Translations under genes and position numbers: made by a program | Assembly (NCBI GenBank): GCA_017546175.1 | Contig: JAFYXM010000010.1 | Span: 62,001 to 126,000, forward strand | Reading direction: 5' to 3' | DNA length: 64,000 nt | Source: Elusimicrobiaceae bacterium | Lineage (GTDB): Bacteria > Elusimicrobiota > Elusimicrobia > Elusimicrobiales > Elusimicrobiaceae | The notes under the pieces: generated by a model | The model's input: the letters and a program-made list of their open reading frames with translations, nothing else | Told to the model about the DNA's origin: nothing | The model's database searches: none | Part shown: positions 50,852-59,049 of the stretch, one piece after another | How the letters are laid out: every line of letters starts with the position of its first letter | Position numbering within the stretch: the first letter of the stretch is position 1

Positions 50852-51673
50852 ATGTCTTTAGCTGAAGATATTAAAGTATTAAGAGAAAAAACCGGCGCCG
50901 GTCTGATGGACTGCAAAAAAGCCTTAGAGCAAAACAACAATGACATGGAACAAGCCATTGTTTTCTTGCGCAAAAAAGGCTTAGCTGACATGGCCAAACG
51001 TGCCGACAGAGCCACCAAAGAAGGTCGCGTATCCGTAAAAACCGACGGCAAACATTTTGCCATGGCCTACTTGGGTTGTGAAACCGACTTTGTGGCCAAA
51101 ACTCCGGATTTTATCGGTTTAGCCGACGCTATTGCCGAATACGTATTGCAACACCCCGAAGTGGCTGACTACACGGCTGATGAAAACATCAAAGCCATGA
51201 TCGTAGAAAAAGCCCCGAAATTCGGTGAAAACACCACCTTTAAAGGCGCTTACAACTGGACCGCTGCCGAAGGTAACGTTATCGCTACCTACGTGCACTC
51301 CGACAACAAAAAAGCCTCTTTATTGGAAATGTCCGGCAACGGCGTAGATGCTGAAAAATTGCACGAAATTGCCCGCGGTTTGGCTATGCACACCGTTGGT
51401 ATGCAAAGCATGTGGGTAGAAGCCAAAGATATCCCCCAAGCTGATATTGATAAAGAATTGGACATCTACCGCACTCAAGCCAAAAACGAAGGCAAAGCTG
51501 ACGATATGATTGAGAAAATGCTTCCGGGCAAAATCAAAAAATTCGCCAAAGAAACCTGCTTATTGGAACAACCGACCATTAAAGACAACAAAAAAACTGT
51601 TGCCGCTTATTTGGAAGAAGAATCCAAAAACTTGGGTGGCGAACTCAAAGTCGTGCGCTTTGTTCGCTTCTAG
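50852..51673 (+). CDS. tsf: Elongation factor Ts
   Basis: 273 residues. The conserved N-terminus EKTGAGLMDCKKALEQNNND and MEQAIVFLRKKGL is the EF-Ts signature; the core TDFVAKTPDF region is intact. It exchanges GDP on EF-Tu. The last residues FVRF match other family members. AGGAG precedes the start and a strong terminator follows. Confidence 0.97.
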   Translation: MSLAEDIKVLREKTGAGLMDCKKALEQNNNDMEQAIVFLRKKGLADMAKRADRATKEGRVSVKTDGKHFAMAYLGCETDFVAKTPDFIGLADAIAEYVLQHPEVADYTADENIKAMIVEKAPKFGENTTFKGAYNWTAAEGNVIATYVHSDNKKASLLEMSGNGVDAEKLHEIARGLAMHTVGMQSMWVEAKDIPQADIDKELDIYRTQAKNEGKADDMIEKMLPGKIKKFAKETCLLEQPTIKDNKKTVAAYLEEESKNLGGELKVVRFVRF

Positions 51674-51676
51674 TTT

Positions 51677-51705
51677 TAAGCCCCTCGTTTGAGGGGCTTT
51701 TTTTT
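51677..51705 (+). terminator. Terminator after tsf
   Basis: AGCCCCTC / GAGGGGCT stem followed by T8. Confidence 0.9.
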
Positions 51706-51751
51706 GTGTTCATATTTGCGAATGTGAATAGAAGAAAAAGAGATGTAATTT

Positions 51752-51761
51752 GTGGTAAAAT
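51752..51761 (+). promoter_or_regulatory. Extended -10 of pyrH
   Basis: TGG followed by TAAAAT (51756-51761), about 35 bp before pyrH, which has a GAAGGAG site. Confidence 0.5.
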
Positions 51762-51795
51762 AATTTAAATATACTTTTTTGAAGAAGGAGATCCC

Positions 51796-52524
51796 ATGTC
51801 CGCCACTTGTCAAAATACAAAGAAAAAAAGAGTCCTTTTAAAACTCTCCGGTGAAGCTTTAATCAACGAAGGAAGCCGCGGCATTAACCCGCAAGCGCTC
51901 AAAGAAATTGCCATTGAACTGGCGGAAGCTTACAAACAAAGCAATTGTGAGCTTTCTATCGTCATCGGCGGAGGAAATGTATGGCGCGGTGTGCGCGACG
52001 GCGGCGGAGTGATTGACCGTGTAAATTCTGACAGCATGGGAATGTTGGCCACCGTTATTAATGCCATTGCCTTGCAATCTGCCATTGAAGAAGCCGGCGT
52101 GCCGACCCGCGTACTCACTTCTATTAATATTTATCAATTAGCCGAGCCTTTTGTACGCCGCAAAGCCTTGCGCCATTTGGAAAAGGGCCGCATTGTTATC
52201 TTTGCCGGCGGAACGGGTAACCCGTTTTTTACTACAGACAGTGCCGCGGCTTTGCGCGCTTCTGAAATAAATGCTGATGTGCTGCTCAAAGCCACGCAGG
52301 TGGATGGCGTTTATGACAGTGACCCGCGCAAAAACCCCGATGCCAAGCTCATTAATAAAATCACGTATGCTGAGGCTATTTCCAAGCAGTTACAATTTAT
52401 GGACACGGCTGCTTTGGCTCTTTGTTTAGAAAACAAAGTACCCGTGCAAGTCTTTAATCTGCACAAAAAAGGCAATATCCAAAAAGCCTTGTGCGGAGAA
52501 GAAGTAGGCACCGTCATTTACTAA
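51796..52524 (+). CDS. pyrH: Uridylate kinase
   Basis: 242 residues, amino-acid-kinase fold. VLLKLSGEALINEGSRGI, IVIGGGNVWRG and FAGGTGNPFFTTDSAAALRA are diagnostic. It phosphorylates UMP to UDP. It lies in the normal rpsB-tsf-pyrH order, but frr is displaced by two inserted genes. The next gene starts one base after the stop. Confidence 0.97.
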   Translation: MSATCQNTKKKRVLLKLSGEALINEGSRGINPQALKEIAIELAEAYKQSNCELSIVIGGGNVWRGVRDGGGVIDRVNSDSMGMLATVINAIALQSAIEEAGVPTRVLTSINIYQLAEPFVRRKALRHLEKGRIVIFAGGTGNPFFTTDSAAALRASEINADVLLKATQVDGVYDSDPRKNPDAKLINKITYAEAISKQLQFMDTAALALCLENKVPVQVFNLHKKGNIQKALCGEEVGTVIY

Positions 52525-52525
52525 T

Positions 52526-53326
52526 ATGAGTAAACCTCTTCATTATACGGCGTTATGGCTTGTGCTTTGCCTAGCCATAATAACGGGCTATTTCATAATT
52601 TGGTTATTCAAACGCTCTGAAAAAATGAACGGAACCCGTGAAAATACTTTGGACTTTTTGGATAATTTAAATGAACCCAAGGCCCGTCCTGAGGGATTTC
52701 TTCAGCAGTCCGACCCTAATATTCCTCCGTCGGGGATTTATCCAGAGCCGGTTGCTCCTGCCGCACCCGATAATTCTTTACTGCATGAAGCAAATTTACA
52801 ACAAATACAAAATTCGGAAAAACGGATCATCTACAAAATTTTGCTTTACGTCGGCTTTTTGTTGTCTGTGGGGTATATTGCAAGTTTTTTTACTTATCTA
52901 TCACCGAATTACCTAACAGTAGTATTATTGGAATGTGCTTTTATTTTTCTGATTATCGCGTGCATTCCCGCGGCTTACCTGCACAAGAATTTACACATTA
53001 GTTATTTCATACTGTTTTTCTTAATTTGGATCGGATACTCTCTGGGAGAAATTTACTATCCAAAGATTTTTTCAGATTTGTTACGTACAGAACGCAACAC
53101 CAATCTCTCCAGTTTATTGGGAGCGGGGATATTCGCCTTATGGCTGAAATATAATCTAAATAATCCGCTCCGAAACTTAACAAAAGAACAATTTGAAAAT
53201 AAGTTGGAAAAAGAAGCAATGTTGCGCTCCTTTCCAAATATAATTTCTTTCCTGCTCTTATTTTTAGCGGTTGGAATTTGTTTGTTTATTATATTAGGTT
53301 GTTTCTATTTCACATTAAAATACTAA
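52526..53326 (+). CDS. Multi-pass membrane protein, unknown
   Basis: 266 residues. One membrane segment at about 10-27 is followed by a Pro-rich soluble loop (about 35-95) and about five further segments (starting KILLYVGFLLSVGYIASFF). No known family is recognised. It is packed behind pyrH and 19 bases before the next secreted protein, inside the pyrH-frr interval, so it is likely co-transcribed with pyrH. AT content is somewhat higher than in pyrH. Confidence 0.75.
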   Translation: MSKPLHYTALWLVLCLAIITGYFIIWLFKRSEKMNGTRENTLDFLDNLNEPKARPEGFLQQSDPNIPPSGIYPEPVAPAAPDNSLLHEANLQQIQNSEKRIIYKILLYVGFLLSVGYIASFFTYLSPNYLTVVLLECAFIFLIIACIPAAYLHKNLHISYFILFFLIWIGYSLGEIYYPKIFSDLLRTERNTNLSSLLGAGIFALWLKYNLNNPLRNLTKEQFENKLEKEAMLRSFPNIISFLLLFLAVGICLFIILGCFYFTLKY

Positions 53327-53345
53327 AGCACATTGATTGGCTGAT

Positions 53346-54146
53346 ATGAAAACAAATACCCTTGTACTACTTATTTTATGTACTGTGCTTTTACTGGCAG
53401 GAGCTTTGCTGACGCAGCATTTTATTTCCGGCCTTTCCTTCACCCTTCCCCCCTCTGCTGAAGAGCAAATTGAAATGCAAGAAAATATCCCCCCTGCCCA
53501 AGACACGGTAACGGAAAAAGTGGACGAAGAAATAGCCCTTGCCAACCGCCTTTACACGCCCAACATTCAACTGCCTGCAGAAGATAAATGGGAGCTAAGC
53601 CTGTGTGATGAAACAATTCTTCCTCAGCATAATTACCAAGGTATATTCTGCAAAACCAAAGGATTTACGCAATGTGCTTTCTTCCCTAACGGGTTGCCGT
53701 TCTTTTGCCAAGAATTAACTAATGAGGGCAAAACCACGTATGCAACCAATCCGTGGGGCAGCTCCGTCATGCGTACGAAATATCGCCCTGACGGAAAAAT
53801 TCTGTCTTTATTCTACTTTGCCAATAATATTTTAAGACGGGAAGAACACTATGATTACGATAAAAATCTGGTCATGCATATTTGGTGGATGGATCAGCAA
53901 ATCAAATTACACCAAATGGATACCAAAGGCAGAACTTTAAATAAATTTTATCTTACGCCTGATAAACCCTATGTGCAATATCCCGACGGTAACGATATGG
54001 GCGAAATAAACGGAGAATGGCAACAAATAGGCAATAAATTTTTTATTGACGGGAAATTTTTATACGAACTGCCCGAACGCATCTCCGTGCCAAACATATG
54101 TATGATTTTTGACGGTGCGTGTGAGAAAGTGCCCGCACAGCCGTAA
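53346..54146 (+). CDS. Secreted or anchored protein, unknown
   Basis: 266 residues from the ATG at 53346; a TTG three codons upstream is less likely, though neither has a clear Shine-Dalgarno. A signal anchor (about 4-22, LVLLILCTVLLLAGALL) is followed by a soluble part with repeated Tyr/Gly/Asp turns (KYRPDGKILSLFYFANNILR, YDYDKNLVMHIWW), reminiscent of MORN-like antiparallel strands. Two cysteine pairs are present. Function is unknown. It precedes frr, which has its own promoter. Confidence 0.7.
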   Translation: MKTNTLVLLILCTVLLLAGALLTQHFISGLSFTLPPSAEEQIEMQENIPPAQDTVTEKVDEEIALANRLYTPNIQLPAEDKWELSLCDETILPQHNYQGIFCKTKGFTQCAFFPNGLPFFCQELTNEGKTTYATNPWGSSVMRTKYRPDGKILSLFYFANNILRREEHYDYDKNLVMHIWWMDQQIKLHQMDTKGRTLNKFYLTPDKPYVQYPDGNDMGEINGEWQQIGNKFFIDGKFLYELPERISVPNICMIFDGACEKVPAQP

Positions 54147-54149
54147 AAT

Positions 54150-54158
54150 TGCTATAAT
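54150..54158 (+). promoter_or_regulatory. Extended -10 of frr
   Basis: TGC followed by TATAAT (54153-54158), with a 25-nt leader containing GAGGAA. frr is therefore not dependent on the inserted genes. Confidence 0.6.
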
Positions 54159-54187
54159 GAAAAAAACATCTTAATACAGAGGAAATT

Positions 54188-54751
54188 ATGGAAGGTATTA
54201 CCAATCTGCTCAACAACAGCAAAAACAGCATGGGCGAACACGTAGCCCGCTTAGAACGTGATTTAGCTACTATCCGCACCGGACGTGCCAGCGCGGCCCT
54301 TTTGGAAAATATTCGCGTAGACTATTACGGTACTCCGACCCCGATTAAACAAATGGCTTTAATCAATGTATTAGACGCCAAAACCTTGGAAGTACAACCG
54401 TGGGACGTAAGTGCTTTAAACGATATTGATAAAGCCTTGCAAAAAGCCGATTTGGGCGCCAGCCCCGTCAATGACGGAAAAGTCATTCGCATCAGCTTGC
54501 CTTCCATGACCGAAGACCGCCGCAAACAATTGGCTAAAAACATTTCCAAAATGAGCGAAGATTTCAAAGTAGCGGTGCGCAACGAACGCCGCGACGTTTT
54601 GGAAAAATGCAAAAAAGCCCAAAAAGCAGGCGAAATTACCGAAGACGATTTGAAACGCTATGAAGCCGACGTGCAAAAAGCCACTGATGCTCATATCGCT
54701 CAAATTGACAAAGTAATCAAAGCCAAAGAAGAAGAAATCATGAAAATCTAA
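54188..54751 (+). CDS. frr: Ribosome recycling factor
   Basis: 187 residues. The family signature is ERDLATIRTGRASAALLENI, with VDYYGTPTPIKQMALINV and VRNERRDVLEKCKKAQ. With EF-G it splits post-termination ribosomes. Its usual place directly after pyrH is interrupted here by two genes of unknown function. Confidence 0.97.
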   Translation: MEGITNLLNNSKNSMGEHVARLERDLATIRTGRASAALLENIRVDYYGTPTPIKQMALINVLDAKTLEVQPWDVSALNDIDKALQKADLGASPVNDGKVIRISLPSMTEDRRKQLAKNISKMSEDFKVAVRNERRDVLEKCKKAQKAGEITEDDLKRYEADVQKATDAHIAQIDKVIKAKEEEIMKI

Positions 54752-54776
54752 TTTTTTGGTTCTTAGATTTAACACT

Positions 54777-54806
54777 AAAAAACCCCCGATTTCTCGGGGG
54801 TTTTTA
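54777..54806. terminator. Bidirectional terminator
   Basis: ACCCCCGA / TCGGGGGT stem with A6 and T5 flanks, between frr and the second pilin. Confidence 0.92.
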
Positions 54807-54808
54807 AA

Positions 54809-55306
54809 TTAGCAACAACCGCAATTTGTAGAATCTTCTGGTACGTTTAAGATCTTTAAAATATCATAAGAAGGTGTTTCCCCATGGCATTCCCCCCCGA
54901 CATATCCAGAAAAATGTCCGTCCTCATGAATACATAAACAAACATCTAATTTTTTATTAGAGGCAACCGCTTTTATCTGTTGACTTAAATCAGCTGTTCC
55001 GGCACCAGCATGATAGTAAAATTCCTTTGTTTCACTAGTAGTTCCATCCTCAGCGGTGGTACCAATAGAAACAGACAAATCATTAAAATTTGCACAAGTA
55101 TCGTCCGAGGGAGTATTTCCTGCCTTTACCCCGTTTTCCAATTCACATACTTTTACGGCTTCCGCAATCGTTTTCAGATTCGTAAAAGCTTCGGCAAAGC
55201 GGGCTTTGGTAACGGCTTTGGTATATTGCGGTAAAGCCACCGCAGACAATATACCGATAATTAAGACAACCACTAATAGTTCTATCAACGTAAAACCTTT
55301 TTTCAT
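54809..55306 (-). CDS. Type IV pilin-like protein (second copy)
   Basis: 165 residues. Prepilin signal MKKG, cleaved before FTLIELLVVVLIIGILSAVA; the mature Glu5 is present. The head has paired cysteines and ends in NCGCC. The N-terminal 40 residues closely match the pilin at 16371-16874, while the heads differ, so the two may form different fibres or be major and minor subunits. Promoter and leader are also homologous to those of the first copy. No assembly ATPase, platform or peptidase gene is nearby. Confidence 0.93.
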   Translation of the reverse strand: MKKGFTLIELLVVVLIIGILSAVALPQYTKAVTKARFAEAFTNLKTIAEAVKVCELENGVKAGNTPSDDTCANFNDLSVSIGTTAEDGTTSETKEFYYHAGAGTADLSQQIKAVASNKKLDVCLCIHEDGHFSGYVGGECHGETPSYDILKILNVPEDSTNCGCC

Positions 55307-55379
55307 TTTTCTCTCCTTTTACACGTATTTTATGCCTAAGGAACAACCTTTAAGATATGAACCTCTAGGCAACGCAAAA

Positions 55380-55407
55380 ATTGTATCAAAAAAAAAAAAT
55401 CAGTCAA
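55380..55407 (-). promoter_or_regulatory. Pilin promoter with a 12-base homopolymer spacer
   Basis: In the minus direction: TTGACT (55407-55402), a 16-bp spacer with T12 (55399-55388), and TACAAT (55385-55380). The leader is about 67 nt. Confidence 0.75.
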
Positions 55408-55482
55408 GCTTTTTCTTTTTCCCCAATGGGAAAACAACAAATACAATATGTTGCCGTTTGCGCCGATTTTGGAAATGTCCAT

Positions 55483-55514
55483 AAAAAACCCGATACTTTA
55501 TATATCGGGTTTTG
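55483..55514 (-). terminator. Terminator after typA
   Basis: ACCCGATA / TATCGGGT stem with T6 on the minus strand. Confidence 0.88.
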
Positions 55515-55543
55515 TGCATTAATCGTTTTAACTGAAAAAGCCG

Positions 55544-57394
55544 TTACGCCATTTCCGCTTCCATAGCTTTCTCCTCAGCAATCGCCGCACGTTTGCGCAA
55601 ATGGTGTACCAAAATTTTCTTACGCAAGCGTAAAGAAGAGGGCGTAATTTCCACCAATTCATCAGGAGCAATATACTCTACCGCTTGCTCCAAGCTCATT
55701 TGGCGCGGCGGCGTAAGTGTGTAAGATTCGTCGCTGGACGAGCTGCGCATATTGCTTAAATGTTTGGCCTTACAGGGGTTGACCACAAGGTCATTATCGC
55801 GGGAGTTTTCCCCCACGATTTGACCCGCATACACTTTTTCTCCGGGGTTTAAGAACAATTCCCCGCCGTTTTCCAACGCAAACAAAGCATAAGCGGTGGT
55901 TACCCCGTCTTCCTTGGCTACCAACACGCCATTATGGCGCAAGGGCGGCAAATTAGCTTTGGGGTAAAAGCCGTGGAAACTGTGGTGCATGATACCCGTA
56001 CCGCGGGTACCGGTCAAAAATTCGTTCTTAAAACCAATCAGCGCACGAGACGGAATTAAATATTCTAAGCGCAAGCGGTCTTGACCCTCGGCCACCATGT
56101 TTTCAAGTCTGGCCGCACGAGTACCTACCAAAGTAAATACGGCCCCTTGATGCTCAGACTTAATGTCTAGTACCAAATATTCCATCGGCTCTAAAATTTG
56201 CCCGTTTTCTTCTTTATAAATTACTTCGGGGGAGGATACGGCCAACTCAAAACCTTCACGGCGCATACTTTCAATCAATACGGTCAAATGCAGCTCACCG
56301 CGACCATATACTTTAAATTTTCCTTCGCCTTCCAAAGCTTCCACTTTGAGGCCCACATTGGTTTGGGCTTCTTTTTCCAAACGGTTTTTAAGGTGGCGGC
56401 TGGTAACAAATTTACCCTCTTGTCCTGAAAACGGACTATCATTGACCATAAAGTCCATAGACATCGTCGGCTCATCAATAGCCAAAGGCGGCAAAGCTTT
56501 GGGAAATTCAGGTTGGCACATGGTATCACCCACGTCCACCCCTTCCAAACCGGCAATAGACACAATATCGCCTGCTTGCGCGCTTTCTACTTCTTTCTTT
56601 CCCAATCCTTCAAACATCTCAATTTTGGCGGCTTTGGCGGTGGTTTGCGTGCCGTTTTGGTGCATCAAAAGGACATTTTGACCGCGGGTAATTTTGCCGG
56701 CTAAAATACGACCGATACCCACATGGCCCAAGAAATTGTTGTAATCTAACATCGTTACCTGCATTTGCAAAGGTTCATTCGGCATGGCTACCGGTGCAGG
56801 CACATGGGATAAAATAGTGTCAAACAACGGCGCAATATCTTTGCCTTTTTCTTCCATCACAAGGCTGGCCCACCCTTCACGGCCGGAAGCATAGAGAATA
56901 GGGAAGTCTAATTGTTCGTCGGTAGCGCCTAATTCCATAAACAAGTTAAATACTTCGTCCACCACTTCGCTGGGGCGAATATGTTCGCGGTCCATTTTGT
57001 TAATAACCACAATCGGGCGCAACCCCAAGGCCAAAGCTTTACGCAACACAAAGCGGGTCTGCGGCATGGGGCCTTCCACCGCGTCCACCATCAAGATAGC
57101 ACCGTCCACCATTCTGAGCACACGCTCCACCTCACTGCCGAAATCTGCGTGTCCCGGAGTATCTACAATGTTGACGGTGTGGTCTTTGTATTTGACAGAC
57201 GTACATTTGGCTAAAATGGTGATACCGCGTTCACGTTCTAAGGGGTTGGAGTCCAATACCGTTTCTTGGGCTTGGTCCTCCTTTACCGTAAATTGACCCG
57301 CTAATTTAAGCAAGGCATCTACCACGGTGGTTTTGCCGTGGTCTACGTGAGCGATGATGGCTACGTTGCGTACGTCTTGACGAACATTGTTCAT
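55544..57394 (-). CDS. typA: Ribosome-associated GTPase TypA/BipA
   Basis: 616 residues from the ATG at 57394 (GGAAGAAAG upstream); an upstream in-frame ATG would add 16 unlikely residues. G1 is AHVDHGKTTVVDALL, G2 ERERGITILAK, G3 DTPGHADFG and G4 NKMD. EF-G-like domains III and V and the TypA-specific C-terminal domain (EFLTGTRGTGIMHHSF, GVLVAKEDG) follow. It helps 50S assembly and stress adaptation. It is monocistronic. Confidence 0.97.
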   Translation of the reverse strand: MNNVRQDVRNVAIIAHVDHGKTTVVDALLKLAGQFTVKEDQAQETVLDSNPLERERGITILAKCTSVKYKDHTVNIVDTPGHADFGSEVERVLRMVDGAILMVDAVEGPMPQTRFVLRKALALGLRPIVVINKMDREHIRPSEVVDEVFNLFMELGATDEQLDFPILYASGREGWASLVMEEKGKDIAPLFDTILSHVPAPVAMPNEPLQMQVTMLDYNNFLGHVGIGRILAGKITRGQNVLLMHQNGTQTTAKAAKIEMFEGLGKKEVESAQAGDIVSIAGLEGVDVGDTMCQPEFPKALPPLAIDEPTMSMDFMVNDSPFSGQEGKFVTSRHLKNRLEKEAQTNVGLKVEALEGEGKFKVYGRGELHLTVLIESMRREGFELAVSSPEVIYKEENGQILEPMEYLVLDIKSEHQGAVFTLVGTRAARLENMVAEGQDRLRLEYLIPSRALIGFKNEFLTGTRGTGIMHHSFHGFYPKANLPPLRHNGVLVAKEDGVTTAYALFALENGGELFLNPGEKVYAGQIVGENSRDNDLVVNPCKAKHLSNMRSSSSDESYTLTPPRQMSLEQAVEYIAPDELVEITPSSLRLRKKILVHHLRKRAAIAEEKAMEAEMA

Positions 57395-57564
57395 AAAATT
57401 ACTTTCTTCCGTATTCAAAATTTCTACAAAAAACAACCTCACCGCTTCGCAGGAGGTTTATAACAGCGGCCCTATGCCGCAAGGCACCTTTGCAGATGTA
57501 TATATTTTATCATTTTTCGCGCGCGTACGAAAAGAGTTCGCTTACCCGCCGAGGAAAAATTTAT

Positions 57565-57576
57565 TATAATAGGCAT
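57565..57576 (+). promoter_or_regulatory. -10 element of the 57.6 kb gene, predicted leaderless
   Basis: TATAAT (57565-57570), six bases before the ATG at 57577. Confidence 0.5.
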
Positions 57577-58203
57577 ATGGAAAAGTTAATCAAAATTATC
57601 GTCGGTTTTGGGCTTTTATACGGGGCGTATGCGCTATTTTTGAAAAAGTGGGACTATACCTCCCAAGCCAAACGCGCCGAAGAAAAACAGCATCTTAAAG
57701 AGGAAGGACTTTCTTCCTGTTATTTTTTCATATTGCCCGAGCGGTTGTTGCTGCTTAATTTATTAAGCGGCGGCTTTTTCTTTTTCTACTGGTCATACAA
57801 ACAATGGCAAGCCGTGTTAAGCGGATATAAAAATCTGGCAGGTACCCGCCCGAAATTCGGTCCGTTTGTGCGCTCTATTTTTGGTTTATTTACTTTTTAT
57901 CAACTCTTGGCTATCGTCAACCGTACCTGCGCCTATATGCGTAAACCGCAGGGCCTTTCTCACCTTTTTTGGGGAACACTTCTATGGGTGGGCGCGGTAC
58001 TGCCTTTTATTCCCGTTTTGCCGCTATGGGTGCGCCTTTTGAGCCCTATCTTATTTTTTTATCCGCCATACATGCTGCAAAAATACGTCAATACTCTTCC
58101 TAAAGAAATCCCCCCCACCAAATTTAGGTGGATAGAACTACTAATCGTTTTAGTCGGTTGGGGTTTGTGGGGCGGAGTCATTTTCCTGCTTGCTAAATTT
58201 TAG
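57577..58203 (+). CDS. Multi-pass membrane protein, unknown
   Basis: 208 residues from the ATG at 57577, the first Met after TATAAT; the longer frame reading from 57490 crosses that promoter. About five membrane segments are visible. RLLLLNLLSGGFFFFYWSYK, with a Gly/Phe/Tyr-Trp run, resembles the first helix of DUF4234-type proteins, but the match is only suggestive. It lies between typA (divergent) and a secreted protein gene. Confidence 0.72.
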   Translation: MEKLIKIIVGFGLLYGAYALFLKKWDYTSQAKRAEEKQHLKEEGLSSCYFFILPERLLLLNLLSGGFFFFYWSYKQWQAVLSGYKNLAGTRPKFGPFVRSIFGLFTFYQLLAIVNRTCAYMRKPQGLSHLFWGTLLWVGAVLPFIPVLPLWVRLLSPILFFYPPYMLQKYVNTLPKEIPPTKFRWIELLIVLVGWGLWGGVIFLLAKF

Positions 58204-58232
58204 ACCTATATTGCGTATAGGTCTAAAGGCCC
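58201..58232 (+). promoter_or_regulatory. TAGG-box palindrome before the 58.3 kb secreted gene
   Basis: AGACCTAT (58202-58209) and ATAGGTCT (58217-58224) form a perfect 8-bp inverted repeat around seven bases. CCC begins at 58230, 12 bp after the TAGG. There is no T tract, so this is not a terminator. It overlaps the stop codon of the upstream gene. Confidence 0.6.
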
Positions 58233-58296
58233 TGTTATAAATTTTCTTTCTTTTGTATCTTATAAATAACTAAAGATTAAAAATTAGGAGAAAAAA

Positions 58297-58989
58297 ATGA
58301 AAAAACTGTTTGTACTTTTATGCTGTGTGGGTGGCTTTTTACTCGTATCTACGCAAGCTTTTGCCCAAAAAGGAGATTGCTCTTACTGGGGCGGAGTCTA
58401 TAGATTCAAAACTTATGAGCCGTGGTTGTATGAAATCGTCAAACAAGATAAAAAAGAAAAAGAAGCTGCAGCTTCTACAAATAATCAGGCCAATATCAAA
58501 AATGTTTGGTTAGAGTTGAAAGATGCTCAACACGAAGCTTCTTCTTTGCAGATCCAATATCAAGTAGCTCTTAGACATCCGCGCACCCACGAAATGGTTG
58601 CCTTAGAAAAATTAATTCCTTTCAACGAAATAAGCCATGCTATTGCCAGCAACGCGCTTTTTAAAGATAAATATGCTGTCTTGGTTCAAGAAAACAATGA
58701 GTTCTTTTTAGATGTGTCTACAGAAACGGTTGATTTTATTAAAACATTGTTTTTAAAAGATCCCAAAGACAGAAAAGGCCGTCCTGAGCCGAAACATGCT
58801 TGGAAAGATAAATATACCGGTCAAGTTTGGGTAGAATTTGCAGTAGCTCAGAACAAGAATAAAACCTTGCAAATTTGCTTTGACTTAGAAGAACACACCA
58901 TTGAGTTCTTTGATTATGAAGCTAACTTCAAAAAACGTGAAGATACGAACTTGATGGACATAGCCGACTATCACGTTTTTGGAAGATAA
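58297..58989 (+). CDS. Secreted protein, unknown
   Basis: 230 residues with a signal peptide (STQAFAQK). Early residues CSYWGGVYRF are followed by a helical, charged stretch and a later beta-rich part (VWVEFAVAQNKNKTLQICFD). No known domain. Two cysteines are far apart. AGGAG precedes the start, and the promoter region has the TAGG palindrome. A terminator follows. Confidence 0.78.
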   Translation: MKKLFVLLCCVGGFLLVSTQAFAQKGDCSYWGGVYRFKTYEPWLYEIVKQDKKEKEAAASTNNQANIKNVWLELKDAQHEASSLQIQYQVALRHPRTHEMVALEKLIPFNEISHAIASNALFKDKYAVLVQENNEFFLDVSTETVDFIKTLFLKDPKDRKGRPEPKHAWKDKYTGQVWVEFAVAQNKNKTLQICFDLEEHTIEFFDYEANFKKREDTNLMDIADYHVFGR

Positions 58990-59004
58990 AAATTTATATT
59001 CCCC

Positions 59005-59036
59005 AAAAAAGCCGCCTTTACAAGGCGGCTTTTTAT
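59005..59036. terminator. Bidirectional terminator
   Basis: AGCCGCCTT / AAGGCGGCT stem with A6 and T4 flanks. Confidence 0.9.
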
Positions 59037-59049
59037 ATTTTTTTGATTC

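Noticed and set aside
58201..58232. The 58.2 kb inverted repeat as a terminator
   Set aside because: No T tract follows on either strand, and the repeat matches the TAGG box and its spacing to CCC at other loci.
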